NCBI GenBank assembly: GCA_026990045.1
Contig: JALSIK010000039.1
Coordinates: 1-5,936, forward strand
Length of the DNA: 5,936 nt
Origin: Chromatiales bacterium
GTDB lineage: Bacteria > Pseudomonadota > Gammaproteobacteria > CAMYNG01
Direction: 5' to 3'
Position numbers and translations under genes: made by a program. The notes under the pieces are model-generated. The model was not told where the DNA came from and did no database searches. It saw only the letters and a program-made list of their open reading frames with translations. Positions 1 through 5,293 of the stretch are shown piece by piece (position 1 is the stretch's first letter; each line of letters starts with the position of its first letter).

Positions 1-518
1 GCTCCGTGTGGTGGGCCGAGAACATCCCGGTGCTGCTGGTGGTGGGGACGCTGGTGGCCCTGGCGCCCAGGTTCCGGTTCTCCGACACCAGCTACGCCCT
101 CATGACGGTGTTCATCATCATGCACACCATCGGCGGCCACTACACCTTCGAGCGCGTGCCCTTCGACTGGGTGACCAATCTGTTCGGCTTCGAGCGCAAC
201 CATTACGATCGCGTGGCCCACTTCTCCGTGGGCTTCTATGCCTATCCCATCGCCGAGGTCCTGCTGCGCAAGCGCCTGGTGCACGGCCGCTGGGTGCTGC
301 TGCTGTTTCCCGTGTTCTCCATCGTGACCCTGGCCGGGCTGTACGAGATCTTCGAGTGGCGCTACGCGGTGCTGGCCGATCCCGCCGCCGGCGCCGCGGT
401 GCTGGGTTCCCAGGGCGACGTGTGGGACGCGCAGAAGGACATCCTGGCCGACACCCTGGGCGCGCTGGCCGCCATGGCCCTGTTCTGGTACCGCCACCGG
501 CGGGCCCTGCCCTCCTGA
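1..518 (+). CDS. YjdF/DUF2238 family inner-membrane protein, 5' partial
   Basis: This is the C-terminal part of a multi-pass membrane protein of the YjdF (DUF2238) family, whose function is not established. The frame is open to the window edge (codon phase starts at base 3). A GTG at 6 gives 170 residues, but relatives are about 200 residues and carry another hydrophobic segment before the 'W..ENIPVLL' motif, so the true start is probably outside the window. Counted from that GTG, visible family hallmarks are the HTIGGHYTFERVPF block (about residues 40-53), the NHYDRVAHFSVGF block (65-77), a glutamate in YEIFEW (113-118), and the C-terminal WDAQKDILADTLGA block (140-153). Four or five hydrophobic stretches are visible, at roughly 6-21, 30-44, 70-88, 94-113 and 148-162. 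The stop TGA at 516-518 runs straight into a C-rich heptamer repeat and a convergent gene, with no terminator hairpin visible. Confidence 0.85.
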   Translation, partial: SVWWAENIPVLLVVGTLVALAPRFRFSDTSYALMTVFIIMHTIGGHYTFERVPFDWVTNLFGFERNHYDRVAHFSVGFYAYPIAEVLLRKRLVHGRWVLLLFPVFSIVTLAGLYEIFEWRYAVLADPAAGAAVLGSQGDVWDAQKDILADTLGALAAMALFWYRHRRALPS

Positions 519-566
519 CCCCCCTCGCCCCTCACCCCTCGCCCCTCACCCCTCGCCACTCACCCC
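519..566. repeat. C-rich heptamer tandem repeat (CCCCTCR) at a convergent gene junction
   Basis: This is a run of heptamers of the type CCCCTCG/CCCCTCA, best seen as a 14-bp unit TCACCCCTCGCCCC. One copy lies at 532-545, a variant at 546-559 ending in GCCAC, and a half copy at 560-566. A diverged copy precedes them from 519 and contains two extra C residues. The array starts immediately after the stop codon of the plus-strand YjdF gene. On the minus strand it encodes the last residues and the stop of the thioredoxin-like protein. It is a low-complexity sequence, probably variable by slipped-strand replication; that variability is inferred. Confidence 0.8.
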
Positions 567-2028
567 TTCCTTGGAGCCACCGCGCCCAGCCCCACAGCCC
601 CGGCACCAGCCAGTCGGGCCGGGTGTCCGGCGCCAGGGCCAGCCGGCGCACGGCGAAGGGCAGGCAGGCCCGCGGCAGCGCGGGGTCGGCGGCGCAGGCA
701 TAGGCCAGCAGCGGCGCCAGCGCCGGGTCCGGGGGCAGGGTGCCGGCCGCCAGGCGCCGCCGGATCCAGGCCGCCGCCCGCCGGCGCACCTGCCCGAGCT
801 TCGCCGCGCGGGCGGCATCGGGGGCCGCCGCCTGCACCGCGGCCCCCGCCGCCAGCACCCACAGGAGATCCGCGGGCAGGTCGCGGGTCTCCGACAGGCG
901 GCTGCCCCGGGCCAGGTGATGCAGGTGACCGTCCGCCAGCAGCCGCGCCAGCACGCAGTCCAGGGCGGCGGCGGCGAAGCGGCGGCGCTCGGCCGGGGCC
1001 GGGATGGCCGCCCGCAGCAGGGCCAGCGCCGCCTGGGCGTTGAGGTCGGCGCGCAGGGTGAGGTCGGGGGCGGGCCCGTCCCGGGCCAGGCGCACGGCCG
1101 GCGGCAGGGCGTAGTAGGCGGCGTCCGCCGGCAGGGCGCGGCCGAAGCCGCAGCGATCCCGGTCCCACAGCACCTCGCGCAGGAAGATCCAGGCCGACCA
1201 GGCCGCGCGCCGCGCCGCCGGCTCGCCGCTGCGCGAGAGCCAGGCCAGCATCCAGGCGTTGTGTTCCAGCAGCTTGGCCGTTTCCAGGTGCCGGTCCGGC
1301 CGGTGGGGGTCCACGTAGTAGAACAGTCCCCCGTCCAGCCGGTCCAGCAGGCGGGCCGCCTCCTCCCGCGCCGCCCGCCGGGCCCGCTCCCGCCACAGGC
1401 CCTGCTCCATGAGCCACAGCCAGGTGAGGGGCTGCGAGCGCTTGAGCCCGGCCCCGGTCTCGTAGCGCCCGGCCAGGGTGCCCGCCTCCGGGTCGTACAG
1501 GCCGTCCAGGTGGGCGAGAAAGGCGGCGCGGAAGGCCGCCAGGCCGCGGGCATCCGGCGCCGCGGGGCGGAGCGCGGCGGCAGGTGGCGGGGGCCGGGGC
1601 GCGGGCGCCGCCACCAGGCGCACCAGGTCCTCCGGCCCCAGGATGCCGGTGAAGGCGGTGAGGACCCGGTCGGGCGCGGCCAGCAGCACGCTGAAGGGCA
1701 GGCCGCGGCCGCCGTAGCGGGCAAAGAGGTGGGTGTGGCTGTCGTAGTCCAGCACCAGGGGCACGGTGTGCCGGCGCAGGGCCGCCATCACCTGCGGCCG
1801 GCGCAGGGTCTCGCGCTCGTAGCGCTGGCACCACGTGCACCAGGGGGCGTGAAAGTAGAGGAACACCGGCCGGCCCGAGGCCCGGGCCTCGGTCCATGCC
1901 GCCGCGGCGTCGGTGTACCAGCCGTCGGCGCGCCAGGCCGCGAGGCGGTCGGCCCCGGCCAGGACCAGCGCCGGGGCCAGCAGCAGCGCGCAAGCCAGGC
2001 GGCGTGGCAGGGCCTTCACCCAGCGCAT
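532..2028 (-). CDS. Exported thioredoxin-fold protein with SSP411/YyaL-like helical domain
   Basis: This 498-residue protein probably acts outside the cytoplasm as a thiol-disulfide or thioredoxin-like protein. Residues 1-26 look like a signal peptide: basic residues at 5, 9 and 10, a hydrophobic core at 11-24, and an A-G-A cleavage site before D27. A thioredoxin domain follows at about 40-140. It has the 'SGRPVFLYFHAPWCTWC' active site with CxxC cysteines C64 and C67, and a likely cis-proline at P111 in 'RGLPFSVLL'. After a Pro/Ala linker (141-160), an Ala/Arg-rich helical region runs to the end. Its block at 232-264 (GGLFYYVDPHRP, HLETAKLLEHNAW) resembles the 'GGGF..Y..D...PHFEKMLYDNA' block of SSP411/YyaL (DUF255) proteins, so it may form an alpha/alpha toroid; that assignment is by eye. 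The last dozen residues come from the heptamer repeat. The ATG at 2028 has no clear Shine-Dalgarno and overlaps the stop of the upstream coding remnant by 13 nt, suggesting translational coupling. Confidence 0.85.
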   Translation of the reverse strand: MRWVKALPRRLACALLLAPALVLAGADRLAAWRADGWYTDAAAAWTEARASGRPVFLYFHAPWCTWCQRYERETLRRPQVMAALRRHTVPLVLDYDSHTHLFARYGGRGLPFSVLLAAPDRVLTAFTGILGPEDLVRLVAAPAPRPPPPAAALRPAAPDARGLAAFRAAFLAHLDGLYDPEAGTLAGRYETGAGLKRSQPLTWLWLMEQGLWRERARRAAREEAARLLDRLDGGLFYYVDPHRPDRHLETAKLLEHNAWMLAWLSRSGEPAARRAAWSAWIFLREVLWDRDRCGFGRALPADAAYYALPPAVRLARDGPAPDLTLRADLNAQAALALLRAAIPAPAERRRFAAAALDCVLARLLADGHLHHLARGSRLSETRDLPADLLWVLAAGAAVQAAAPDAARAAKLGQVRRRAAAWIRRRLAAGTLPPDPALAPLLAYACAADPALPRACLPFAVRRLALAPDTRPDWLVPGLWGWARWLQGRGEWRGVRGEG

Positions 2029-2203
2029 CGTCGGGTCTTGCGTGCGTGCCGTTCCGAGTCCAGGTGCAGGATGGCGAAGCGCCGCGGCGGGCGGCCGGGC
2101 ACCGCCTGCTCGCGCAGCTCCAGCCGGGCCCCGCGGGCGTGGCGGCCGCAGAACCGGGCCAGCTGGTGGAGATTCGGCTTCCGGAGCCAGGGAACCGATG
2201 TAG
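2016..2203 (-). pseudogene. Coding remnant of an unrecognised gene, 5' part missing beside a MITE
   Basis: About 60 codons on the minus strand, reading from about WLRKPNLHQLARFCG to the end ILHLDSERHARKTRRCAG, use almost only G or C at third positions. This frame therefore looks like genuine coding sequence. The stop TGA at 2018-2016 overlaps the start of the thioredoxin-like gene by 13 nt, typical of neighbouring operon genes. No ATG, GTG or TTG lies in frame between the MITE edge and the fragment. In the current sequence the only in-frame ATG I see near the insertion is at 2366, beyond the MITE. It would give a 116-residue chimera whose residues 5 to about 55 are MITE-encoded. Excising the MITE and one target duplication (155 bp, not a multiple of three) puts that ATG out of frame with the fragment. 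I do not recognise the family. The best reading is a truncated gene, but a short functional protein with an unusual start is possible. Confidence 0.45.
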
Positions 2204-2354
2204 CAGGCTGTTGAAAAACAGCCTGATAAGGCGGGGCAGGGATGCCCCGCCCGCGAATCAAGCGTGTAAACGCTTGATTCGGCGTAGCCGAACCCGGACC
2301 TGCGCCGGGTTCGGCGCGTTGAAAAAGGCCAGGACGGCCTTTTTCAACATCCTG
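2204..2354. mobile_element. 151-bp MITE-like element with 15-bp TIRs and GTAG target duplication
   Basis: The left end is CAGGCTGTTGAAAAA (2204-2218). The right end, TTTTTCAACATCCTG (2340-2354), is its inverted repeat with one mismatch (14/15). The tetranucleotide GTAG flanks the element on both sides (2200-2203 and 2355-2358), as expected of a target-site duplication. The interior contains no transposase gene. It is filled by five back-to-back perfect hairpins: 2204-2225 (9-bp stem, GAAA loop), 2231-2250 (8-bp stem, GGGA loop), 2255-2280 (11-bp stem, GTAA loop), 2287-2315 (11-bp stem, 7-nt loop) and 2318-2348 (13-bp stem, 5-nt loop). The A/T-rich ends and hairpins stand out from the GC-rich surroundings. 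I interpret it as a non-autonomous element mobilised by a transposase elsewhere. TIRs containing TGTTGAAAAA occur in bacterial insertion sequences, but I cannot assign the family from sequence alone. Confidence 0.8.
2318..2348. terminator. Bidirectional terminator-shaped hairpin inside the MITE
   Basis: The arms GTTGAAAAAGGCC and GGCCTTTTTCAAC pair perfectly over 13 bp around a 5-nt loop. On either strand the hairpin reads as an A-tract, a short GC stem and a T-tract, the shape of a bidirectional intrinsic terminator. It lies about 115 nt downstream of the gamma-glutamylcyclotransferase stop, so it could end transcription of the gor operon before the thioredoxin-like gene. The GC core is only 4 bp, so strong termination is not assured. 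Confidence 0.4.
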
Positions 2355-2441
2355 GTAGAGATCCATGGGCACGTCCCGTGTGGGTGGGAGGGGGGTCGTC
2401 TTCCGCCAAGCATAGAAGTTTTGCGCGGGGGTTGCATCGGC

Positions 2442-2454
2442 GAGTGGCGAGGGG
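2442..2454 (-). repeat. Dispersed copy of the C-rich heptamer motif after a stop codon
   Basis: The minus strand reads CCCCTCGCCACTC here. This is the same 13 bases found on the plus strand at 549-561 within the tandem repeat array. It lies a few bases after the stop codon of the minus-strand gamma-glutamylcyclotransferase gene, in the same orientation relative to the stop as the array has to the YjdF gene. The rest of 2355-2460 holds no gene or clear promoter that I can support. Confidence 0.5.
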
Positions 2455-2460
2455 CGGGCT

Positions 2461-2979
2461 TCAGTCGGCGTGGAGATGGAACGCGCGCATGCGCGCCAGC
2501 AGGGCCTGGTGACGGCGCCGCCGCGGGAGCTTGCCATCGTGCATCGCCGGCATGCCGGCGATGGCCTCCACGTAACGGGCGGGAAAGCGGTGGTGCAGCG
2601 CACCCCACAGCACGAGCTGGCGGTACCAGCGGTGGGGCCGCGCGCCCGGGTCGATCCAGCCCGGCCGCGCCACGTAGGCGAATGCCGCCAGGCGCCGGCC
2701 GTCCAGCTCCACCTCCAGCTCGCGGACGGCATACCCCTCGCCCTCGATGGCATCCAGCCGGGGCTTGTGCCAGGCCTCGATGGCGTAGACCGCGCCGAAG
2801 GCACAGGCGCCGGTCGCCGCCACCAGGTCGCACTTGCCCGAGCCGTCGGCGCCCGCCTTGTGAAACGCCAGGCGCCAGTGATGCAGGCGCACCGTGCCCA
2901 GCAGGCGCGCCGGGATGCGGGCCTCCAGCCGCAGGGGGTGGAGGTTGGAGCCGTAGGCCAGGTAGTGCAGGACCGTCAC
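2461..2979 (-). CDS. Gamma-glutamylcyclotransferase family protein (AIG2-like fold)
   Basis: This 172-residue cytoplasmic protein belongs to the gamma-glutamylcyclotransferase (GGCT/AIG2-like) family. These enzymes cleave gamma-glutamyl compounds, in some members glutathione itself, releasing 5-oxoproline. The N-terminal substrate-binding motif YGSN is at residues 9-12. It is followed by RIP..LLGTVRLHHWRLAFHK (21-41), typical of bacterial members, and by the DAIEGEGY block (76-83), where E79 is the likely catalytic glutamate. The conserved WYRQLVLWGALHHRFPARYVEAI segment spans 118-140. The GTG at 2979 is preferred because it places YGSN at the usual N-terminal distance. It overlaps the stop of the upstream VOC gene as GTGA, so translation is probably coupled; there is no strong Shine-Dalgarno. 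Its exact substrate cannot be told from sequence. A perfect 22-bp palindrome lies within the 3' part of the gene (2542-2563). Confidence 0.88.
   Translation of the reverse strand: MTVLHYLAYGSNLHPLRLEARIPARLLGTVRLHHWRLAFHKAGADGSGKCDLVAATGACAFGAVYAIEAWHKPRLDAIEGEGYAVRELEVELDGRRLAAFAYVARPGWIDPGARPHRWYRQLVLWGALHHRFPARYVEAIAGMPAMHDGKLPRRRRHQALLARMRAFHLHAD
2542..2563. repeat. Perfect 22-bp palindrome inside the cyclotransferase gene
   Basis: The half-site CATCGCCGGCA (2542-2552) is followed directly by its exact reverse complement, centred on GCATGC. It encodes part of the AIAGMPAMH segment of the protein. A second perfect palindrome, GCGCGCATGCGCGC, lies nearby at 2483-2496. Both may be chance products of GC-rich coding sequence. 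No function is claimed. Confidence 0.7.
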
Positions 2980-3395
2980 GTCCGATGGCCGGGCCAGATG
3001 AACTCGATGCGGATCCCCGAGGGCTCCAGGCACATCATGTGCACCATGCCGGTGTCGCGCAGGGGCTCCGGGGCGAACTCCAGGGTGACGTCGGGCGCCG
3101 CCTCCACCCTCCGGTGCAGTTCCTCCAGCCGCTCGCGGCTGTCCACCGCCAGGGCCAGGTGGTGCAGGCCGACGTGGCGCTCGCGGTCGAAGGCGGCCGC
3201 GGGCCCGGGGGCGCGGGCCGCCCACAGGGTCACCATCACCCGGCCGTCGCTCACGAACACCGCCGGGTATCGGGGGTTGCCGCCCACCTCCTGCCAGCCC
3301 AGCAGGCCGGTGAAGAAGCGCACGCTGTCTTCCAGCCGGTGCACGGTGAGGCCCACGTGGTGAACGCCGAGGGTGAGTGGCACGTCCGGGTTCAT
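2976..3395 (-). CDS. VOC superfamily (glyoxalase/dioxygenase-like) protein
   Basis: This 139-residue single-chain vicinal-oxygen-chelate protein is the size of one paired beta-alpha-beta-beta-beta unit set, as in glyoxalase I, fosfomycin-resistance proteins and small dioxygenase-like proteins. The first module starts with 'GVHHVGLTV..LEDSVRFFTGLLGW' (10-34) and the second with 'HVGLHHLALAV' (74-84), ending in 'EPSGIRIEFIWPG' (124-136). Probable metal ligands are H13, H79 and E131. The position that carries Glu or Gln at the end of the first module in glyoxalase I falls in VMVTLWA, where no obvious ligand is seen. The ATG at 3395 has a good AGGAG site (minus strand, 3408-3404) 8 nt upstream and overlaps the stop of the carbonic anhydrase-like gene as ATGA. 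Its place between gor and a gamma-glutamylcyclotransferase gene suggests a glutathione-linked substrate, but that is inference. Confidence 0.85.
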   Translation of the reverse strand: MNPDVPLTLGVHHVGLTVHRLEDSVRFFTGLLGWQEVGGNPRYPAVFVSDGRVMVTLWAARAPGPAAAFDRERHVGLHHLALAVDSRERLEELHRRVEAAPDVTLEFAPEPLRDTGMVHMMCLEPSGIRIEFIWPGHRT

Positions 3396-3934
3396 GATGC
3401 CGTCTCCTGGTCGCGGTGGCGGTTCTTCAGGCGCACGTAGTGGCCGGCCGAGTAGAGGATGGCCTCGCGTTCCTCGCCGGTGAGCGCCCGCACCCGCCGC
3501 GCCGGGCTGCCCAGCCACAGGTGGCCGCCCTCGAGCACCTTGCCCGGCGGCACCAGGCTGCCGGCACCCAGCAGCACCTGCGGTTCGAGCACGGCGCCGT
3601 CCATGACCACCGCGCCCATGCCGATGAGGCAGCGGTCGCCCACGGTGCAGCCGTGGAGGATCACGCGGTGGCCCACGGTGACCTCGTCGCCGATGACCAG
3701 GGCGTGGCCGCCGGGGTGGAAACGGCTGTCGTGGGTCACGTGCAGCACCGAGTGGTCCTGGATGTTGGTGCGCGCGCCGATGCGGATGCGGTTGACGTCG
3801 CCGCGGGCCACGGTGTACGGCCACAGCGAGCTGTCGGCGCCGATGTCCACGTCGCCGATGACCAGCGCCGCCGGGTCCACCCAGGCCCCGGGGCCCAGCC
3901 GGGGATGGTGGCGGTCGAAGGGGCGCAGGGTCAC
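3392..3934 (-). CDS. Gamma-class carbonic anhydrase-like (YrdA/CaiE-type) hexapeptide protein
   Basis: This 180-residue left-handed beta-helix protein belongs to the gamma-carbonic anhydrase family, forming metal-dependent trimers. Hexapeptide-repeat rungs run from about 18 to 135. The ARGDVNRIRIG motif (43-53) supplies R44 and D46, and NIQDHSVLHVTH (57-68) supplies Q59, D60 and metal ligand H65. VGHRVILHGC (87-96) supplies metal ligands H89 and H94, and CLIGMGA follows at 102-108. All three metal histidines are present. The acidic proton-shuttle loop of archaeal Cam is not evident, as in YrdA-type members, whose carbonic anhydrase activity is often weak or unproven. The C-terminal helix starts near 150. 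The start is GTG at 3934, 10 nt after the gor stop; the GAGG of a Shine-Dalgarno overlaps that stop codon, with 8 nt spacing. The stop overlaps the VOC start as ATGA. Confidence 0.92.
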   Translation of the reverse strand: MTLRPFDRHHPRLGPGAWVDPAALVIGDVDIGADSSLWPYTVARGDVNRIRIGARTNIQDHSVLHVTHDSRFHPGGHALVIGDEVTVGHRVILHGCTVGDRCLIGMGAVVMDGAVLEPQVLLGAGSLVPPGKVLEGGHLWLGSPARRVRALTGEEREAILYSAGHYVRLKNRHRDQETAS

Positions 3935-3944
3935 GGCGGCGGCC

Positions 3945-5291
3945 TCAGCGCATGGTGACCAGTTCTTCGGCCGCCGTGGGGTGGATGGCCACGGTGTCGT
4001 CCAGGTCGCGCTTGGTGGCCCCCATGCGGATGGCCACGGCGAAGCCCTGCAGCATCTCGTCGGCGCCGCGGCCGATGATGTGACAGCCCACCACCTTCTC
4101 GTCGGGACCCACGCACACCAGCTTCATGGCGGTGCGCTGCGGGTGATCGGTGAGGGCGTGGTACATGCCGGTGAAGCGGCTCTGGTAGATCTTCACCGCG
4201 CTGCCGTGCAGCGACCGCGCCTGGCCCTCGGTGAGGCCCACCGTCCCGATGGGCGGGTGCGAGAACACCACGGTGGGAATGTTGTCGTAGTCCAGCCGGC
4301 GCTCGGGCTGGTCGTTGAACAGGCGGTCGGCCAGGCGCCGCCCGGCGGCGATGGCCACCGGCGTGAGCGGGGCGCGACCGGTGACGTCGCCCACGGCATA
4401 GACGCCGGGCACGTTGGTGTTCTGGTATTCGTCGGTGGGGATGGTGCCGTCGTCGTTCACCGCCACCCCCGCCGCCTGCAGGTTGAGCCCGGCGGTGGCC
4501 GGGACGCGGCCGATGGCCCAGACGAGGGTGTCGAAACCCTCCAGGGTGAGCCCGCTCTGGCAGCGCACGGTGAGCTCGCCGGGTGCGCCCTCGATGCGCT
4601 CCACGTTGACCCGCGGCACGATGTTGACGCCGGCCTCCACCATCTCCTCCATCAGGGTCTCGCGCAGCATGGCGTCGAAGCTGCCGAGGAAGTGGTCGCG
4701 CCGCAGCAGCATGGTCACCTCGCTGCCCAGGGCGTTGAGCAGGCCGGCCAGCTCCACCGCGATGTAGCCGGCGCCCACCACCGCCACCCGCCGCGGCTGC
4801 CGACGCAGGGCGAAGAAGCCGTCGGAGGTGATGCCCAGCTCCGCCCCGGGGATGTCGGGCACCGCCGGCACCCCGCCGGTGCTGATGCACACGTGGTCGG
4901 CGGTGTAGTGCTCGCCGTCCACGTCGATGACGTGGGCATCCACGAACCGGGCCCGGCCCGGAACGAGGTCGATTTTGTAATCGGCCAGGTAGTTGTGGTA
5001 CCAGTCGGTGATACCTTTTATATAGCGCTCCCGGGCCTCCACCAGGGCGCCCCAGTCCAGCCCGTCGCTCTGCACCCGGAAGCCGTAGCTGCGGGCGTCG
5101 CGCAGGGCGTGGGCCAGGTCGGCGGCGTTCCACATGACCTTCTTGGGCACGCAACCCACGTTGACGCAGGTGCCGCCCACCGTGCCCGACTCGATGATGG
5201 CGCAGCGGGCACCGTACTCCGAGGCCCGCTCGGCCACCGACAGCCCGCCGCTGCCGGCGCCGATGGCGATGAGATCGTAATGTCTGCCCAT
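3945..5291 (-). CDS. gor: Glutathione-disulfide reductase
   Basis: This 448-residue cytoplasmic FAD enzyme reduces glutathione disulfide to GSH. Its length nearly matches E. coli Gor (450). The FAD-binding motif GAGSGG is at 11-16. The redox-active disulfide is in GTCVNVGCVPKK (C42 and C47). The nucleotide-binding motif GAGYIAVE is at 173-180, with Y176 as the flavin-capping tyrosine. The second FAD motif, VYAVGDV, is at 297-303. The dimerisation domain ends in HPTAAEELVTMR, giving catalytic H437 and E442. In the nucleotide-specificity loop, R197 and R198 match E. coli R198 and K199. However, the positions of E. coli H200 and R204 are D199 and G203, so one of the two arginines that bind the NADPH 2'-phosphate is absent. 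The ATG at 5291 has a strong GGAGGTG site (minus strand, 5300-5294) just upstream. It is the first gene of a four-gene operon, with a TAGAAT -10 box about 30 nt upstream. Confidence 0.95.
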   Translation of the reverse strand: MGRHYDLIAIGAGSGGLSVAERASEYGARCAIIESGTVGGTCVNVGCVPKKVMWNAADLAHALRDARSYGFRVQSDGLDWGALVEARERYIKGITDWYHNYLADYKIDLVPGRARFVDAHVIDVDGEHYTADHVCISTGGVPAVPDIPGAELGITSDGFFALRRQPRRVAVVGAGYIAVELAGLLNALGSEVTMLLRRDHFLGSFDAMLRETLMEEMVEAGVNIVPRVNVERIEGAPGELTVRCQSGLTLEGFDTLVWAIGRVPATAGLNLQAAGVAVNDDGTIPTDEYQNTNVPGVYAVGDVTGRAPLTPVAIAAGRRLADRLFNDQPERRLDYDNIPTVVFSHPPIGTVGLTEGQARSLHGSAVKIYQSRFTGMYHALTDHPQRTAMKLVCVGPDEKVVGCHIIGRGADEMLQGFAVAIRMGATKRDLDDTVAIHPTAAEELVTMR

Positions 5292-5293
5292 GA

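Noticed and set aside
6..518. GTG at 6 as the true start of the YjdF-family gene
   Set aside because: The frame is open to the window edge, and relatives have further N-terminal sequence with a membrane segment before this point, so the gene is treated as cut by the window.
519..566. A terminator for the two convergent genes at the repeat array
   Set aside because: The C-rich repeat has no inverted complement or T-tract, so no intrinsic hairpin can form there. Rho-dependent termination remains possible but cannot be seen directly.
571..2214. A 547-codon plus-strand open frame opposite the thioredoxin-like gene
   Set aside because: It is Arg/Gln/Gly/Pro-rich without recognisable motifs. The minus strand carries a signal peptide, a CxxC thioredoxin domain and family blocks, so this frame is a shadow produced by high GC.
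2204..2354. The hairpin cluster as a CRISPR array or riboswitch
   Set aside because: There are no regularly spaced identical direct repeats, and no known riboswitch consensus is recognisable. Terminal inverted repeats with a target duplication fit a MITE better.
2016..2804. A 262-codon minus-strand open frame through the MITE and most of the cyclotransferase gene
   Set aside because: Upstream of 2461 it is out of frame with the real cyclotransferase, which carries the YGSN and EGEG motifs. Only its last part, below 2203, looks coding.
5005..5025. The AT-rich patch TTTTATATAG within gor as an internal promoter
   Set aside because: It codes for RYIKG in frame within a continuous, well-conserved reductase. 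I saw no matching -35 element, so it is best explained as a few less GC-biased codons.
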